Assembly (NCBI RefSeq): GCF_037975235.1
Contig: NZ_CP150241.1
Coordinates: 3,658,001-3,722,000 of the forward strand
DNA: 64,000 nt
Direction: 5' to 3'
From: Paenibacillus sp. FSL R5-0341
GTDB taxonomy: Bacteria; Bacillota; Bacilli; Paenibacillales; Paenibacillaceae
Each line of letters starts with the position of its first letter. Positions within the stretch are counted from its first letter, which is position 1. Below the pieces are notes generated by a model. It was not told the DNA's origin, did not search any database, and worked only from the letters and a program-made list of their open reading frames with translations. Position numbers and translations under genes: made by a program. This document shows positions 18,103-26,128 of the stretch, piece by piece.

Positions 18103-18735
18103 GTGTTTATGTCTGTACTGTTCAGTTATATTATTCTGGGAATCTCATTATCTGCTCCAATCGGTCCGATTAACGCCGCTCAACTTGACCGCGGAGCCAG
18201 GCACGGATTCATGCACGCCTGGATTTTAGGACTCGGCGCCATGTTTGCAGACTTGGTGTATATGCTGTTGATTTATTTTGGGGTTGCCCATTTTCTGGAC
18301 ACGCCGTTTATGCGCTCTTTTCTCTGGTCATTCGGCAGTTTTATTCTCATTTACACGGGAGTGGAAACGCTCTCGAAGCTGAAACAGGGGATTCAAGGTA
18401 CATCTACTGCGGAAGCGACTGTTCGAAAATCGTTTATATCCGGCTTTTTGATGGCCCTGTCCAATCCACTGAATATTTTGTTTTGGCTTGGTATCTATGG
18501 CTCCATTCTCGCGACGACTGTGAAACATACGGATACCGCTCATTTGCTGCTATACAGTTCAGGCATATTCATTGGCATCTTGTTGTGGGATGTTATTATG
18601 GCTGGCATGGCCAGTCGATTCCACAAACATAGCAGTGAGAACGTATTGCGCTGGATCTCCATCATTTCGGGAATCTGCCTGATCGGATTTGGTTTGTATT
18701 TCGGGTACGAAGCTGTGCGTTCCATATTTTTCTGA
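18103..18735 (+). CDS. LysE/RhtB-family amino-acid exporter
   Basis: This integral membrane protein of about 210 residues has about six hydrophobic segments. The first segment followed by SAPIGPINAAQLDRGARHG is the LysE/RhtB signature (P-x-G-P motif with the first cytoplasmic loop), and NPLNILFWLGIYG later is also typical. Family members export lysine, arginine, homoserine, threonine and related compounds. AAGGAG overlaps an in-frame GTG at 18097; a GTG at 18103 (5-base spacing) or ATG at 18109 is the likely start. A TTGTACC/GGTACAA inverted repeat lies in the upstream gap. Confidence 0.85.
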   Translation: MFMSVLFSYIILGISLSAPIGPINAAQLDRGARHGFMHAWILGLGAMFADLVYMLLIYFGVAHFLDTPFMRSFLWSFGSFILIYTGVETLSKLKQGIQGTSTAEATVRKSFISGFLMALSNPLNILFWLGIYGSILATTVKHTDTAHLLLYSSGIFIGILLWDVIMAGMASRFHKHSSENVLRWISIISGICLIGFGLYFGYEAVRSIFF

Positions 18736-18817
18736 CAACAAAATCAGGCTGGACAGTCACCCAACATCCTCCACATTAATACTTTAACGGTATCATGTGG
18801 AATGGAGTTGGGAATCA

Positions 18818-19579
18818 ATGGCGGAGCTGTATAGTGCCGACGAAATAAACACCTTGTTTGAGCGTCTTCCATCTTGGCAGCAGGACGCTTATTCGCAATT
18901 TGGTAAAATGATCGCCGACGATGATAATACGTATCCATGTGTACCTGGACGAATGGGATTTCTGTCAGGACATTTGAGGTTCGGCTTTACGTGTGATCCC
19001 CGATCTGAACAAGCTGCCGAAGATATGGCGGATCTGCTTAGACAGTATGGTCCTGTATCCAGAGACACAGGTCATTACGCTTCCATGGTGGTCATCTGTG
19101 AGACGCCAAATGATCTCAAAGATCATACAACGGTAGAGCAATATCAGACCTTATTCTGGCAAATGCTTAATCGGGTAAGTTCACACGATACCGAGCCGTG
19201 GCCGGAACATATTTCAACCGATCCTCATGATTCATCGTGGGAGTTTTGCTTTGGCGGAGAGCCTTACTTTTGTTTTTGCGCAACTCCCGCACATGAACTC
19301 AGAGCTAGCCGACATTTTCCTTATCTCATGTTTGCTTTTCAACCACGGTGGGTATTCGAATCCATCAATGACAACACCCCTCTTGGCCGCAAAATGAAAA
19401 CCTTGATCCGCAAGCGTCTCGCTGCCTATGATGCTGTTCCTGCTCACCCTTCGCTGATGTGGTACGGTCAGCAGGATAATCTGGAGTGGAAACAATATTT
19501 CCTGCCTGATGATGAGCAGACACCTTCCAAGTGTCCATTCATGCGGATGAAGCAAGCTTTAGGCAAGTTGACGAAATAA
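18818..19579 (+). CDS. YqcI/YcgG-family protein
   Basis: This protein is about 253 residues from the ATG at 18818 (an upstream in-frame GTG at 18797 lacks a ribosome binding site). It matches the YqcI/YcgG family in its YPCVPGRMGF start, the WEFCFGGEPYFCFC core, FMFAFQP-like and SRHFPYLMF segments and the C-terminal KCPFM. In general terms, members in natural-product clusters have been linked to haem-dependent hydroxylation of guanidino groups; I recall this only loosely and cannot show it here. Its position after the DUF1989 and LysE genes makes arginine or guanidine chemistry a reasonable guess. Confidence 0.78.
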   Translation: MAELYSADEINTLFERLPSWQQDAYSQFGKMIADDDNTYPCVPGRMGFLSGHLRFGFTCDPRSEQAAEDMADLLRQYGPVSRDTGHYASMVVICETPNDLKDHTTVEQYQTLFWQMLNRVSSHDTEPWPEHISTDPHDSSWEFCFGGEPYFCFCATPAHELRASRHFPYLMFAFQPRWVFESINDNTPLGRKMKTLIRKRLAAYDAVPAHPSLMWYGQQDNLEWKQYFLPDDEQTPSKCPFMRMKQALGKLTK

Positions 19580-19635
19580 TCTTACAACACTTATTACGTA
19601 CTCTTAGTACGCTGGGTAACCTCCACGAAAGCTAC

Positions 19636-20982
19636 TTATGGTTTGGCTGGTGCAGACTGCGGCGGTTTGGAGCCACGTACTTTGTGAACAATATACGTGA
19701 TGATGCCAAGGAACACCACAAGTCCCACACTTGCCAGCAGACCTGTTCTGCTGGCTTTTTCCATTGCTGTCCCAGCCACAGCAGCCACAATTAATACCAT
19801 GGCAGTCCATACTTTGATGCGATTCCACTTCACAGGCTTCATTTTTTTAATATACGTGATGCAGATAAGCAGCCATGTATACATCAATACCAGACTACCT
19901 GCTGTCGTCACATATTCAAACAGACTCTTGGGCATCCATAATGCCATCAACGTAGACAGGAGTAATCCGGCCGCTGTGCAACATAATGCCTGAAGTGGCA
20001 TGTCCTTTTTCCCCCAGGTCTTCGTAAACAGCTTCGGTGCATCTCCATCTTCTGCGAGTTTCACCAACATGGACGTAATGGCATATAGCGAAGCCACCAT
20101 CGTTGAGAATCCAGCAATAATCAGAATTCCGTTGAGAATGTGGACCACTACGGTGAATCCAATGGTTGACATGGCTTTGACAAGCGGACTTTCATCTGGA
20201 GTTAACTGAGCTGAAGGCACAAGTAACAGGATCAACGCAATCGCAATGACATAGAGTGTACTCACCGATAATAGCATTACACGACCTGATTTCACTGCAT
20301 CTTTCGGTTCTTTCAGGTTTGCTGCCATCAAGCCCATAACCTCGATCCCGGCAAAAGCAAAGAATGCATAGATGAAACCGGTCCATACCCCTTTACCTCC
20401 ATGGGGAAACCATTCATTCTTCAATTGTTCTGGTGTCACTTTTACAGGTAACCAACCCAGACAAGCCGCTCCTGCTATAGCTATAAATGCAACCGTTGCA
20501 GCAAGTTTGATTACCGCAAGAATATTCTCCGTTTTGGTTAATCCCTTCGCTCCCAATGCTGCAATGAACAGACCAATAGCCGCATAGATCGCAACAAATG
20601 CCCACAGCGGAAACTTGGGAAACCAGAATTGAGAGAAAAGCCCCAGTGCCGTCAATGAGCTACCCATGATGAGCATTTCGGAAAACCAGTACATCCATCC
20701 ACTCCCGAAACCAGCCCAAGGTCCGAATGCTTCACCAGCATAGGTTCGAAAAGCACCTTCTTTTGGATCATCTGCCGTCATCTGCGCCAGTGCACCAAAT
20801 ACAAAGTAAGTCCCCGCCGCAGCAAGCACCAACAATACGAGTACAGATATACCGGCCCAATGAATCGCGAGACTGGTTCCCAGGAAAAATCCCGTCCCAA
20901 GCGTGCAACCCGCGCCAAACAAGGATAGGCTGATCCAACTTAGTTTATCGTCTTCCTTTTTACCGTGTAGCTGACTTTTCAT
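19636..20982 (-). CDS. APC-superfamily amino-acid permease (YvbW-like)
   Basis: This 448-residue membrane protein has about 12 hydrophobic segments. The first helix has the APC motif GAGCTLGTGFFLGTSLAI, close to that of the Bacillus YvbW group, and DPKEGAFRTYAGEAFGPWAGFGSGW follows in the substrate pathway. It is probably an amino-acid/proton symporter; substrate unknown. Unlike yvbW of Bacillus, I find no T-box leader upstream. GGAGGAG precedes the ATG. It converges with the YqcI/YcgG gene across a 56-base gap that has only a weak CGTAC/GTACG hairpin and no T tract. Confidence 0.8.
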   Translation of the reverse strand: MKSQLHGKKEDDKLSWISLSLFGAGCTLGTGFFLGTSLAIHWAGISVLVLLVLAAAGTYFVFGALAQMTADDPKEGAFRTYAGEAFGPWAGFGSGWMYWFSEMLIMGSSLTALGLFSQFWFPKFPLWAFVAIYAAIGLFIAALGAKGLTKTENILAVIKLAATVAFIAIAGAACLGWLPVKVTPEQLKNEWFPHGGKGVWTGFIYAFFAFAGIEVMGLMAANLKEPKDAVKSGRVMLLSVSTLYVIAIALILLLVPSAQLTPDESPLVKAMSTIGFTVVVHILNGILIIAGFSTMVASLYAITSMLVKLAEDGDAPKLFTKTWGKKDMPLQALCCTAAGLLLSTLMALWMPKSLFEYVTTAGSLVLMYTWLLICITYIKKMKPVKWNRIKVWTAMVLIVAAVAGTAMEKASRTGLLASVGLVVFLGIITYIVHKVRGSKPPQSAPAKP

Positions 20983-21573
20983 GAAGCTCCTCCTTCTGCC
21001 TTATCCCCTTACGGTTTACAGGTCATGGAGGTTTTATGTCTGCATTGCCAAAAGAATTATATTATTAGTTTACATAATATTTAATCTGTTATAAATCTGT
21101 TGTTGAATTGAGTCCCATGTAAAATCAGTAAAAAAGTTGTTGACTTCTATCACTTAAAATGGTTTTCCTTTTTAACATGAGGGAGCGGTATCGAAGCTTT
21201 ATGTGATGTAGTAACTAAGGTGAGAAAATGATTTTTCTATTGTGAATTTTTCATATGTTGAAATAGTATAATTAAGGTCGTTATTTCGTTCATATCGAAC
21301 GCTGGCCCTCTCCATTTTTCGTCTCATTCTAACAGCTTTTTTGTGAAAATTTTTATTTGGAAAAAATAGTAAGGATTTATTTTGGAATTTCCCTCTTTTC
21401 TCCCTTCTCATCGGTTTTTCGGGCTAGACTGAAGTATGAATATTCTTCTCTAGAAATTTTTCACAGCCTCATTTGCGATAACTATTATGAATTTTTCATA
21501 TGTTGAAAATATATTACGATGGCCAAAAAAAGAAGCCGCCATCATGGCGACTTCGCTAATATTTTTTTAAATT
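20983..21573. other. AT-rich gap with a 21-bp direct repeat
   Basis: This 591-base region lies between two minus-strand genes. Apart from the terminator at 21522-21556 it has two identical 21-bp copies (21243-21263 and 21488-21508), each containing CATATG and ending in GTTGAAA. A 70-codon frame at 21199-21411 is Lys/Arg/Phe-rich with no ribosome binding site and is probably not a gene. No known riboswitch motif is seen. Confidence 0.5.
21522..21556 (-). terminator. Terminator after the aldo/keto reductase gene
   Basis: On the minus strand GAAGTCGCC, a 5-base loop and GGCGGCTTC pair (one T-G), followed by seven T. Confidence 0.85.
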
Positions 21574-22467
21574 TTAAGTCCGGCCAGTCCAGTCCGCTCC
21601 CGCGATTTCGTTCCATCGTGCTCTAATCTCATCATATAGTTTCTGCGGAAGTGCCCCTTTAGCGACAAGGTCAGCATTTTGCTGCCAGCGATTGGGCTTG
21701 GCTGTTCCTACAATAGCTGTGTCTACACCTTCGGTGCTTAGCGTAAAACGCAGTGCTGTTTCTACTGCTGCCTGAGCATCTTCACCCAGAAAACCATAGT
21801 TAAGTTCGCTTAAGCGTTTCCAGTATATAAATGGATAAGCCTCTTCCGAAAGTGTTTCATACGTCCAGGCCGCATTAGCAATAGGTCTTTTGGCGATGAC
21901 ACCCATGTTTCTTTTTCTCGCCTCAGGCAGAGTAAGTTCAATTGCTTCCTGATCTGCGATATTTAATGAGGTCTCTAGGCTGTCAAATACTCCGGTCTGA
22001 ATCGCATATAGCGCATCCGTTGTATCTCCACTATATCCGATGAATCTGGTTTTCCCTGCTTCCTTGGCACGTTGAAGAACCTCGATAACTGCCCCTTTCC
22101 GAAGTACTTCTTCAGAACAGCTATGCAAATGAATGACATCCACATAGCCGGTTTTCAACCGCTTAAGACTACGGTCAATCGTCTGCTCCAGTACTTTGGC
22201 ATCCCAATCCGGACCTTCGATCCCGGCAGCATGTCCACATTTGGTGAACAAATAGTAATCATCACGCCGATGTGACAGCACCTCACCGATTAATTCTTCA
22301 CTGTCACCATAACATTCAGCCGTATCAATCACGTTTAACCCTGCATCGAGCGCACTGTTGAGCAATGTGGCTACATCCGTTTTAGATACATTTTTGCCTA
22401 TTTCCGCTCCGCCAAATCCAAGTGTGCTTACCTTCATGCCCGTGTTTCCGTAATTACGCAGTTCCAT
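21574..22467 (-). CDS. Aldo/keto reductase
   Basis: This 297-residue TIM-barrel NADPH-dependent oxidoreductase shows the catalytic tetrad elements: Asp and Tyr in NVIDTAECYGDSEELIG, Lys in FTKCGH and His in DVIHLHSC. The C-terminal TAIVGTAKPNRWQQN is the cofactor phosphate-binding region. It belongs to the broad AKR group acting on aldehydes and sugars; no specific substrate is evident. GGAGGAAG precedes the ATG. The SDR gene 126 bases upstream is on the same strand, so the two may form one unit closed by the terminator at 21522. Confidence 0.87.
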   Translation of the reverse strand: MELRNYGNTGMKVSTLGFGGAEIGKNVSKTDVATLLNSALDAGLNVIDTAECYGDSEELIGEVLSHRRDDYYLFTKCGHAAGIEGPDWDAKVLEQTIDRSLKRLKTGYVDVIHLHSCSEEVLRKGAVIEVLQRAKEAGKTRFIGYSGDTTDALYAIQTGVFDSLETSLNIADQEAIELTLPEARKRNMGVIAKRPIANAAWTYETLSEEAYPFIYWKRLSELNYGFLGEDAQAAVETALRFTLSTEGVDTAIVGTAKPNRWQQNADLVAKGALPQKLYDEIRARWNEIAGADWTGRT

Positions 22468-22593
22468 GATTATCTTCCTCCAAGTTCAGTGAATTGGGTA
22501 CAGATAAATAGAAATACAGATTAATCCCCAATGTTATTACCCGTAATTTGGTTGTCCCACCCACTTTTCCAGACTTTTACCAACTCAACTCAT

Positions 22594-23367
22594 CTAGAAT
22601 CCATAGATGGACATTCCACCATCAACCAATAACGTCTGACCCGTTATGTATCCGGCTGCATCCGATGCCAGGAATACGACAGGCCCTACCACTTCCTCCA
22701 GTTCTCCCACTCGCTGTAGCGGTGTACGGCTTACAATTTCCTGCAAATACTGGGGATCATCCAGCAGTTTTTCAGTCAGAGGTGTTCGGAAATACCATGG
22801 CCCTACTGAATTGACACGGATTCCATACTTGCCCCATTCCAGTGCGAGCACTTTGGTCATATGAATTAACGCAGCTTTGGTCGCGCCATATACAACCCCT
22901 GTCCGCAAAGCCGTGTGACCGCCTACCGATGAGATGTTAATGATCTTCCCGGTCCCACGTTCTTTCATATGCTGACCCGCCAATTGCGAAGCGAAGAAAG
23001 CCGATTTTAAGTTTGTCTGCATGATGGTCTCCCACTGCTCGTCCGTTACTTCAAGTGCTGGTGTCCGTATGTTCATACCTGCGTTATTCACCAGAATGTC
23101 CAGACTACCCATCTCCGAGATCGCCTTTTGAAACGTCTCTTCCATTTGTTCTTTTGATGTCACATCCGCAGTTAGAGCTAACGCTTTACGCCCTGTCTGT
23201 TCATAGATGTAGGCGGCTGTCTCCTCAATTTCTTTCATCGTTCGGGATACAAATACAACGTCACTGCCTGACTGGGCAAGTCCAATCGCAATTGCTTTTC
23301 CGATCCCTCTCCCTGCACCTGTCACCAGTGCTGTCTGTCCATCGAGATGGAATGTGGGTACGTTCAT
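22594..23367 (-). CDS. Short-chain dehydrogenase/reductase (SDR, gluconate/deoxygluconate dehydrogenase-like)
   Basis: This classical SDR of 257 residues has the cofactor motif TGAGRGIG, NNAG, the active-site Ser in NISSVGG, YGATK as the catalytic Tyr-x-x-x-Lys, and C-terminal YITGQTLLVDGG. This pattern is usual for 2-deoxy-gluconate 3-dehydrogenase or gluconate 5-dehydrogenase and 3-oxoacyl-ACP reductase relatives. An in-frame GTG at 23376 falls inside the AAGGAGTG site; the ATG at 23367 is the likely start. An inverted-repeat element lies immediately upstream (23392-23615). Confidence 0.87.
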   Translation of the reverse strand: MNVPTFHLDGQTALVTGAGRGIGKAIAIGLAQSGSDVVFVSRTMKEIEETAAYIYEQTGRKALALTADVTSKEQMEETFQKAISEMGSLDILVNNAGMNIRTPALEVTDEQWETIMQTNLKSAFFASQLAGQHMKERGTGKIINISSVGGHTALRTGVVYGATKAALIHMTKVLALEWGKYGIRVNSVGPWYFRTPLTEKLLDDPQYLQEIVSRTPLQRVGELEEVVGPVVFLASDAAGYITGQTLLVDGGMSIYGF

Positions 23368-23391
23368 GTTACTCACTCCTTCATCAGATTT

Positions 23392-23615
23392 ATAAGTTGA
23401 ACTAAAGATTATTTACACTGACACTACGATGACAGAATAACCTTCCAATCACTGTTATCCCCAGATTTTTTGATTCCCCTTTCCGAAGGGGAAAATCCGG
23501 GGATAGCTTATGCTTCCGATGCAGCTTTCTTTCAGAAAGCTATTAGGCGAACGCTTCGCTTTTTCAGGTTTTTTCTGTCCTCTCCGTTATCGTGTAAATG
23601 AGTAGTTCAACTTAT
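23392..23615. repeat. Inverted-repeat element, copy A (MITE-like)
   Basis: This 224-bp non-coding element is bounded by perfect 13-bp terminal inverted repeats, ATAAGTTGAACTA (23392-23404) and its complement (23603-23615). A further inner pair reads ATTTACAC and GTGTAAAT. It contains CCCCTTTCCGAAGGGG, AGCTTTCTTTCAGAAAGCT and GCGAACGCTTCGC hairpins. It shares most of its length with copy B at 58155-58342, but has about 35 extra bases around 23505-23545. Confidence 0.8.
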
Positions 23616-23662
23616 ATCGCAATCATGCAAATGCTTATATGTAAGTGAAGCCCCGATTGGAA

Positions 23663-24151
23663 TCAGGTTACAAAATACTGGCTTGGATTACCCAGTTCCG
23701 GATGGAACTTTTCTCGAAAGCGGCCTCCCGTATACTCCCCTATAATTTTACGCCAGAATGCCTGTGCAATGACATTGTTACGAACCTGAGTCACTTTCCA
23801 TCTCCCTGGGAAACGTTTAAACAGCTCATAGGCTGCCCGAGTGCCCACCCCACTGCGCCGATATTTTTGCATCACAAAAAATTCAGTCAAGTAGTAGTCA
23901 TTATCCTTACTTCCAGGCTCCAATTTCTCTATGAGAGCAAACCCTGCAGGTGCGCCGTCACTTGTAATCAAAAAAGGAAACTTGCGGTCCTCTTCTGTCC
24001 AGAATGCTTCCAGACCCGGATATTCTGGAAAAATACCATTGCTGTCTACATCAATATTCAGATATTTGGTAAAATCATATAGATAAAATTGCATTAAATG
24101 TCGAATCACCTGACTGCGTTCCCGGGGAACCAGTTCTATTTGCATATTCAT
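23663..24151 (-). CDS. GNAT-family N-acetyltransferase
   Basis: This protein is about 162 residues from the ATG at 24151; the in-frame GTG at 24160 lies within the AGGAGGTG ribosome binding site. The acetyl-CoA-binding motif A is visible in LTEFFVMQKYRRSGVGTRAAYELFKRF (R-x-x-G-V-G), with the following strand KVTQVRNNVIAQAFWRK typical of GNAT motif B. The acceptor is unknown. It stands alone between the repeat element and the divergent xerS gene. Confidence 0.82.
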   Translation of the reverse strand: MNMQIELVPRERSQVIRHLMQFYLYDFTKYLNIDVDSNGIFPEYPGLEAFWTEEDRKFPFLITSDGAPAGFALIEKLEPGSKDNDYYLTEFFVMQKYRRSGVGTRAAYELFKRFPGRWKVTQVRNNVIAQAFWRKIIGEYTGGRFREKFHPELGNPSQYFVT

Positions 24152-24344
24152 CCGGTTCACCTCCTCTGCTCTACGTATACTGATTACTTTAAAGGTTTAC
24201 GCGCCGAAGGGCAAGGAAGCATCCCCTACTTACTGCCTACTTTGGTGAACAAGCTGTGAGCATGTAAATTATGGTACACTAGAGCATAGAATACTATTAA
24301 ATTGAATATTAATCTTATATGTTTTTCACATGGAGGTGTCGAAC

Positions 24345-25436
24345 TTGACCAACGTGCAAAAAGAGATTGATCGACGCAAGCTGGATGACAAACTACCTTC
24401 CATGCCTTGGTTCGTTCAGCAATTCATGGACTACAAGCTGCCTGATCTGTCCCCTTCTACCCTGCTCGAATATTTAAGAGATTACGAAGCTTTCTTCGGT
24501 TGGATGCGAGCAGAAGGGCTATCCGAGGCAAGCTCTAATAAAGAAGTTACGTTGACTGAACTGGAAGTCCTTCGCATGGATTCAGTTACTGCCTATCGGT
24601 TATTTCTCACAACCAAACGAGAAGGAACCAATTCGAGAATTACCGTCTCTCGCAAGCTCTCTTCCCTTCGCTCCCTTTTCCATTACCTGAGCCAGATTGC
24701 GGAAGATGAAGATTTCTACCCTTTGCTGAAGCGGAACATTATGGCCAAAATCGAGATCAAGCGTACCCATAAACCCAAGGACACCGCTGCCAAACTCAAA
24801 GGTAAAATTCTGGAGGAAGAGGAACTTCTCGAATTTATCGGATATATCCTTGAAGGTTACGCGGTCGATATGGAGAAGAACAAACAGGCGCTGTATTCCC
24901 ATGAACTCAACAAAGAACGGGACGCCTGCATTGCCAGCCTGATTCTCAATTCAGGTTTACGGGTGTCGGAGGTCGTGAACCTGAACGTCGATGACCTCGA
25001 TCTGAACAACAAACTCCTGTATGTTTATCGCAAAGGTAACAATGATGAGACATACAAAACACCCGTTTATTTCAGGGAACAGGCCAAGGACGAACTTGCA
25101 ACTTATATGAACCTGCGGCAATCACGTTACCGTACACCCAAACGGGAAAAAGGTCTGTTTATTGCCATGCGAAACGGAGATTCCGAAGGTAGCCGAATGA
25201 CCAAAAGAGCAATCCAGGCCATGATCATGAAATACGCCAAGCGCTTTGGCAAACCCTACTTGACCGTGCACAAATTACGACATTCATTTGCAACCGATTA
25301 TTATCTGCAAAATGATATCTACAAAACGAAAGAGCAGCTTGGACACGCTTCTACGGAAACGACCGAGATCTATGCTCACCTTACCGACAAAACGATGTCC
25401 GAAGCCATCGAACGCCGTACTGACGATGGGATTTAA
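24345..25436 (+). CDS. xerS: Tyrosine recombinase XerS
   Basis: This protein is 363 residues from a TTG start. The ATG at 24330 overlaps the GGAGGTG ribosome binding site at 24332-24338, so TTG at 24345 is the real start. The N-terminal MPWFVQQFMDYKLPDLSPST and the long core-binding domain match XerS, the single-recombinase system that resolves chromosome dimers at difSL in streptococci and is also found in some Bacilli. Active-site residues (TTG numbering) are R206, K230, H309, R312, H334 and nucleophile Y343. No dif-like site is evident here. A good terminator follows. Confidence 0.82.
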   Translation: MTNVQKEIDRRKLDDKLPSMPWFVQQFMDYKLPDLSPSTLLEYLRDYEAFFGWMRAEGLSEASSNKEVTLTELEVLRMDSVTAYRLFLTTKREGTNSRITVSRKLSSLRSLFHYLSQIAEDEDFYPLLKRNIMAKIEIKRTHKPKDTAAKLKGKILEEEELLEFIGYILEGYAVDMEKNKQALYSHELNKERDACIASLILNSGLRVSEVVNLNVDDLDLNNKLLYVYRKGNNDETYKTPVYFREQAKDELATYMNLRQSRYRTPKREKGLFIAMRNGDSEGSRMTKRAIQAMIMKYAKRFGKPYLTVHKLRHSFATDYYLQNDIYKTKEQLGHASTETTEIYAHLTDKTMSEAIERRTDDGI

Positions 25437-25451
25437 CACCCCTAACATAAT

Positions 25452-25507
25452 AAAAGCAGCAAGCCGCATCAAGGATTTCGATCCGAGAAAGGTCTGCTGC
25501 TTTTTTT
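25452..25507. terminator. Terminator after xerS, possibly shared with mobB
   Basis: AAAAGCAGCA pairs with TGCTGCTTTT around an inner GGAT/ATCC stem, followed by seven T on the plus strand. On the minus strand TGCTGCTTTTA gives a weaker exit for moeA-mobB. Confidence 0.75.
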
Positions 25508-25587
25508 ACTTATACATCATGTAAGGATAAAGAACATAAGCAGAAATGATTTTAGTTAACATAATAAATATTACGTTATATCGACCT

Positions 25588-26121
25588 TTACTTGCTCTCA
25601 ACCATCTGTAACAAAGCTTTGGCTATGAACTCCGTTTCATGAACCGAGTACCACGTTATATCCCTGTTTACAACCCTTGGCTCCATAACTTGATCTGGAG
25701 ATAACCATGAGATCATACCCACTACACCTTCAAGGCGATCAATTAGGCTCAGATCCTTCTCTTCTCGAACCATCACGAATTTGGGGTAAGAAGCCTCTTT
25801 AAATCCCTCAATAACAATCCAATCATACTCCGACAGATGACTTAACATATCCTCCAACCTGGTTGCTTGTCGCTCCATAATAGCAGTGCGTTTCTCTGAC
25901 ATCACAACCACCGCCGAGGCCCCTGCCTCCCCAAATCGATACGAATCCGTTCCTTCTTGATCCATCTCAAAATGATCGTGTCCATCATGCTTAATCGCTG
26001 CTACTTTAAGTCCCATAGAAGAAAAGTGCCCGATTAGCGCGGCTGTCATGGTCGTCTTGCCCGTGTTCTTGTATCCAACAATCTGTATGATATGTGGTTT
26101 GTTTTCACTCATTTTAGTCAT
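25588..26121 (-). CDS. mobB: Molybdopterin-guanine dinucleotide biosynthesis protein B
   Basis: This 177-residue P-loop protein has the GTP-binding motif GYKNTGKTT near the N-terminus. The KHDGHDHFEMDQEGTDSYRFGEAGA stretch is diagnostic of MobB, and WIVIEGFKEASYPK follows as the Walker B region. MobB assists MobA in attaching GMP to molybdopterin. It lies seven bases after moeA, in one operon. The start is the ATG at 26121 with GAGG ten bases upstream; an in-frame ATG three codons on is an alternative. Confidence 0.92.
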   Translation of the reverse strand: MTKMSENKPHIIQIVGYKNTGKTTMTAALIGHFSSMGLKVAAIKHDGHDHFEMDQEGTDSYRFGEAGASAVVVMSEKRTAIMERQATRLEDMLSHLSEYDWIVIEGFKEASYPKFVMVREEKDLSLIDRLEGVVGMISWLSPDQVMEPRVVNRDITWYSVHETEFIAKALLQMVESK

Positions 26122-26128
26122 CTATTAA

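Noticed and set aside
21056..21085. TnrA/GlnR box near AGTTTACATAATATT
   Set aside because: One half resembles TGTNAN, but the ACA at the other end is missing; the string is more likely AT-rich background.
20983..21200. T-box leader before the YvbW-like permease
   Set aside because: Bacillus yvbW has one, but the conserved AGGGTGGNACCGCG block is absent on the minus strand here.
21199..21411. 70-codon minus-strand frame as a small gene
   Set aside because: There is no ribosome binding site, the composition reflects AT-rich DNA, and one of the 21-bp repeats runs through it.
7160..25436. The two tyrosine recombinases as markers of a mobile island
   Set aside because: They are about 16 kb apart, both intact and Xer-like, with ordinary metabolic genes between and no attachment-site repeats or phage genes.
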